DNA from: an uncultured Sulfurovum sp.
GTDB taxonomy: Bacteria > Campylobacterota > Campylobacteria > Campylobacterales > Sulfurovaceae
Direction of reading: 5' to 3'
Length of the DNA: 6,033 bases
Assembly (NCBI GenBank): GCA_902727905.1
Contig: CACVAR010000175.1
Location: 1-6,033 of the forward strand
The notes under the pieces were generated by a model. It did no database searches. It had not been told where the DNA came from and worked only from the letters and a program-made list of their open reading frames with translations. Positions within the stretch are counted from its first letter, which is position 1. Each line of letters opens with the position of its first letter. The position numbers were made by a program, and so were the translations under genes. Below, in pieces: positions 5,860-6,033 of the stretch.

Positions 5860-6033
5860 ATGATACATGAAAACATTGAAGGACTTATTGGAAACACTCC
5901 ACTGGTCAAATTAAATAAACTATCTGAACTTACAGGTGCAACTATCTTAGGAAAATGTGAGTTTATGAACCCTACCTCCTCCGTAAAAGACAGAATTGCG
6001 ATGAACATGATTAACGAAGCATTGGCTTCTGGT
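5860..6033 (+). CDS. cysK: Cysteine synthase (O-acetylserine sulfhydrylase), partial
   Basis: This enzyme uses pyridoxal phosphate to join O-acetylserine and sulfide into L-cysteine. The first 58 residues are visible before the window ends. They show ENIEGLIGNTPLVKLNKL (4-21), the conserved N-terminus of the family, and MNPTSSVKDRIAMNMI (36-51), in which Lys43 should be the Schiff-base lysine. The NPTSSVKDRI form resembles CysK and plant-type enzymes more than classic CysM, but cystathionine beta-synthase and related fold-type II enzymes share this start, so cysK against cysM cannot be settled from this fragment. The ATG is preceded by GAAAGG (5846-5851), 8 nt upstream, and lies 17 nt after the pyrC stop, which suggests one transcript. 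Confidence 0.88.
   Translation, partial: MIHENIEGLIGNTPLVKLNKLSELTGATILGKCEFMNPTSSVKDRIAMNMINEALASG

Noticed and set aside
5826..6008. Minus-strand open frame of 60 codons at the pyrC/cysK junction
   Set aside because: It is antisense to the conserved N-terminus of cysteine synthase and has no recognisable product.

Overview
The window looks like ordinary core chromosome from a low-GC Gram-negative bacterium. The most likely group is the Campylobacterota (Epsilonproteobacteria), for example an Arcobacter-, Sulfurimonas- or Sulfurovum-like organism. Three things suggest this: the strongly A+T-rich sequence, the compact SecD (531 aa) and Lnt (431 aa), and a small membrane protein resembling the DUF6394 family directly after secF. 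The genus cannot be fixed by reading alone. There is no sign of a mobile element, CRISPR array, tRNA or rRNA, and every gene looks intact apart from the two cut by the window edges.

Left half, minus strand: yajC (3096-2836), secD (2832-1237) and secF (1236-265) form a tight operon with a gap of 3 nt and then 0 nt. After a 109-nt gap holding a perfect inverted repeat comes the start of a small membrane protein that runs off the left edge (155-1). YajC, SecD and SecF form the accessory complex of the SecYEG translocon, which uses the proton-motive force to pull exported proteins out on the periplasmic side.

Right half, plus strand: lnt (3108-4403), read from a TTG codon, overlaps yidD (4393-4713, GTG start) by 11 nt. 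A 118-nt gap with a candidate extended -10 promoter separates these from pyrC (4832-5842), which is followed 17 nt later by a cysteine synthase gene cut by the right edge (5860-6033). Lnt completes lipoprotein acylation and YidD assists membrane-protein insertion. The block from 265 to 4713 is therefore an envelope-biogenesis neighbourhood: Sec export on one strand, and lipoprotein maturation and insertion on the other. PyrC (pyrimidine synthesis) and CysK (cysteine synthesis) are housekeeping enzymes with no evident link to it.

I see no clear new system. The points most worth checking are: (1) the divergent yajC/lnt junction, only 11 nt between start codons, which forces each promoter into or across the other gene; (2) an Lnt that keeps all its catalytic residues but lacks the C-terminal membrane helix of the E. 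coli enzyme; (3) yidD placed beside lnt rather than beside rnpA/yidC; and (4) the 25-nt palindrome between secF and the small membrane gene.
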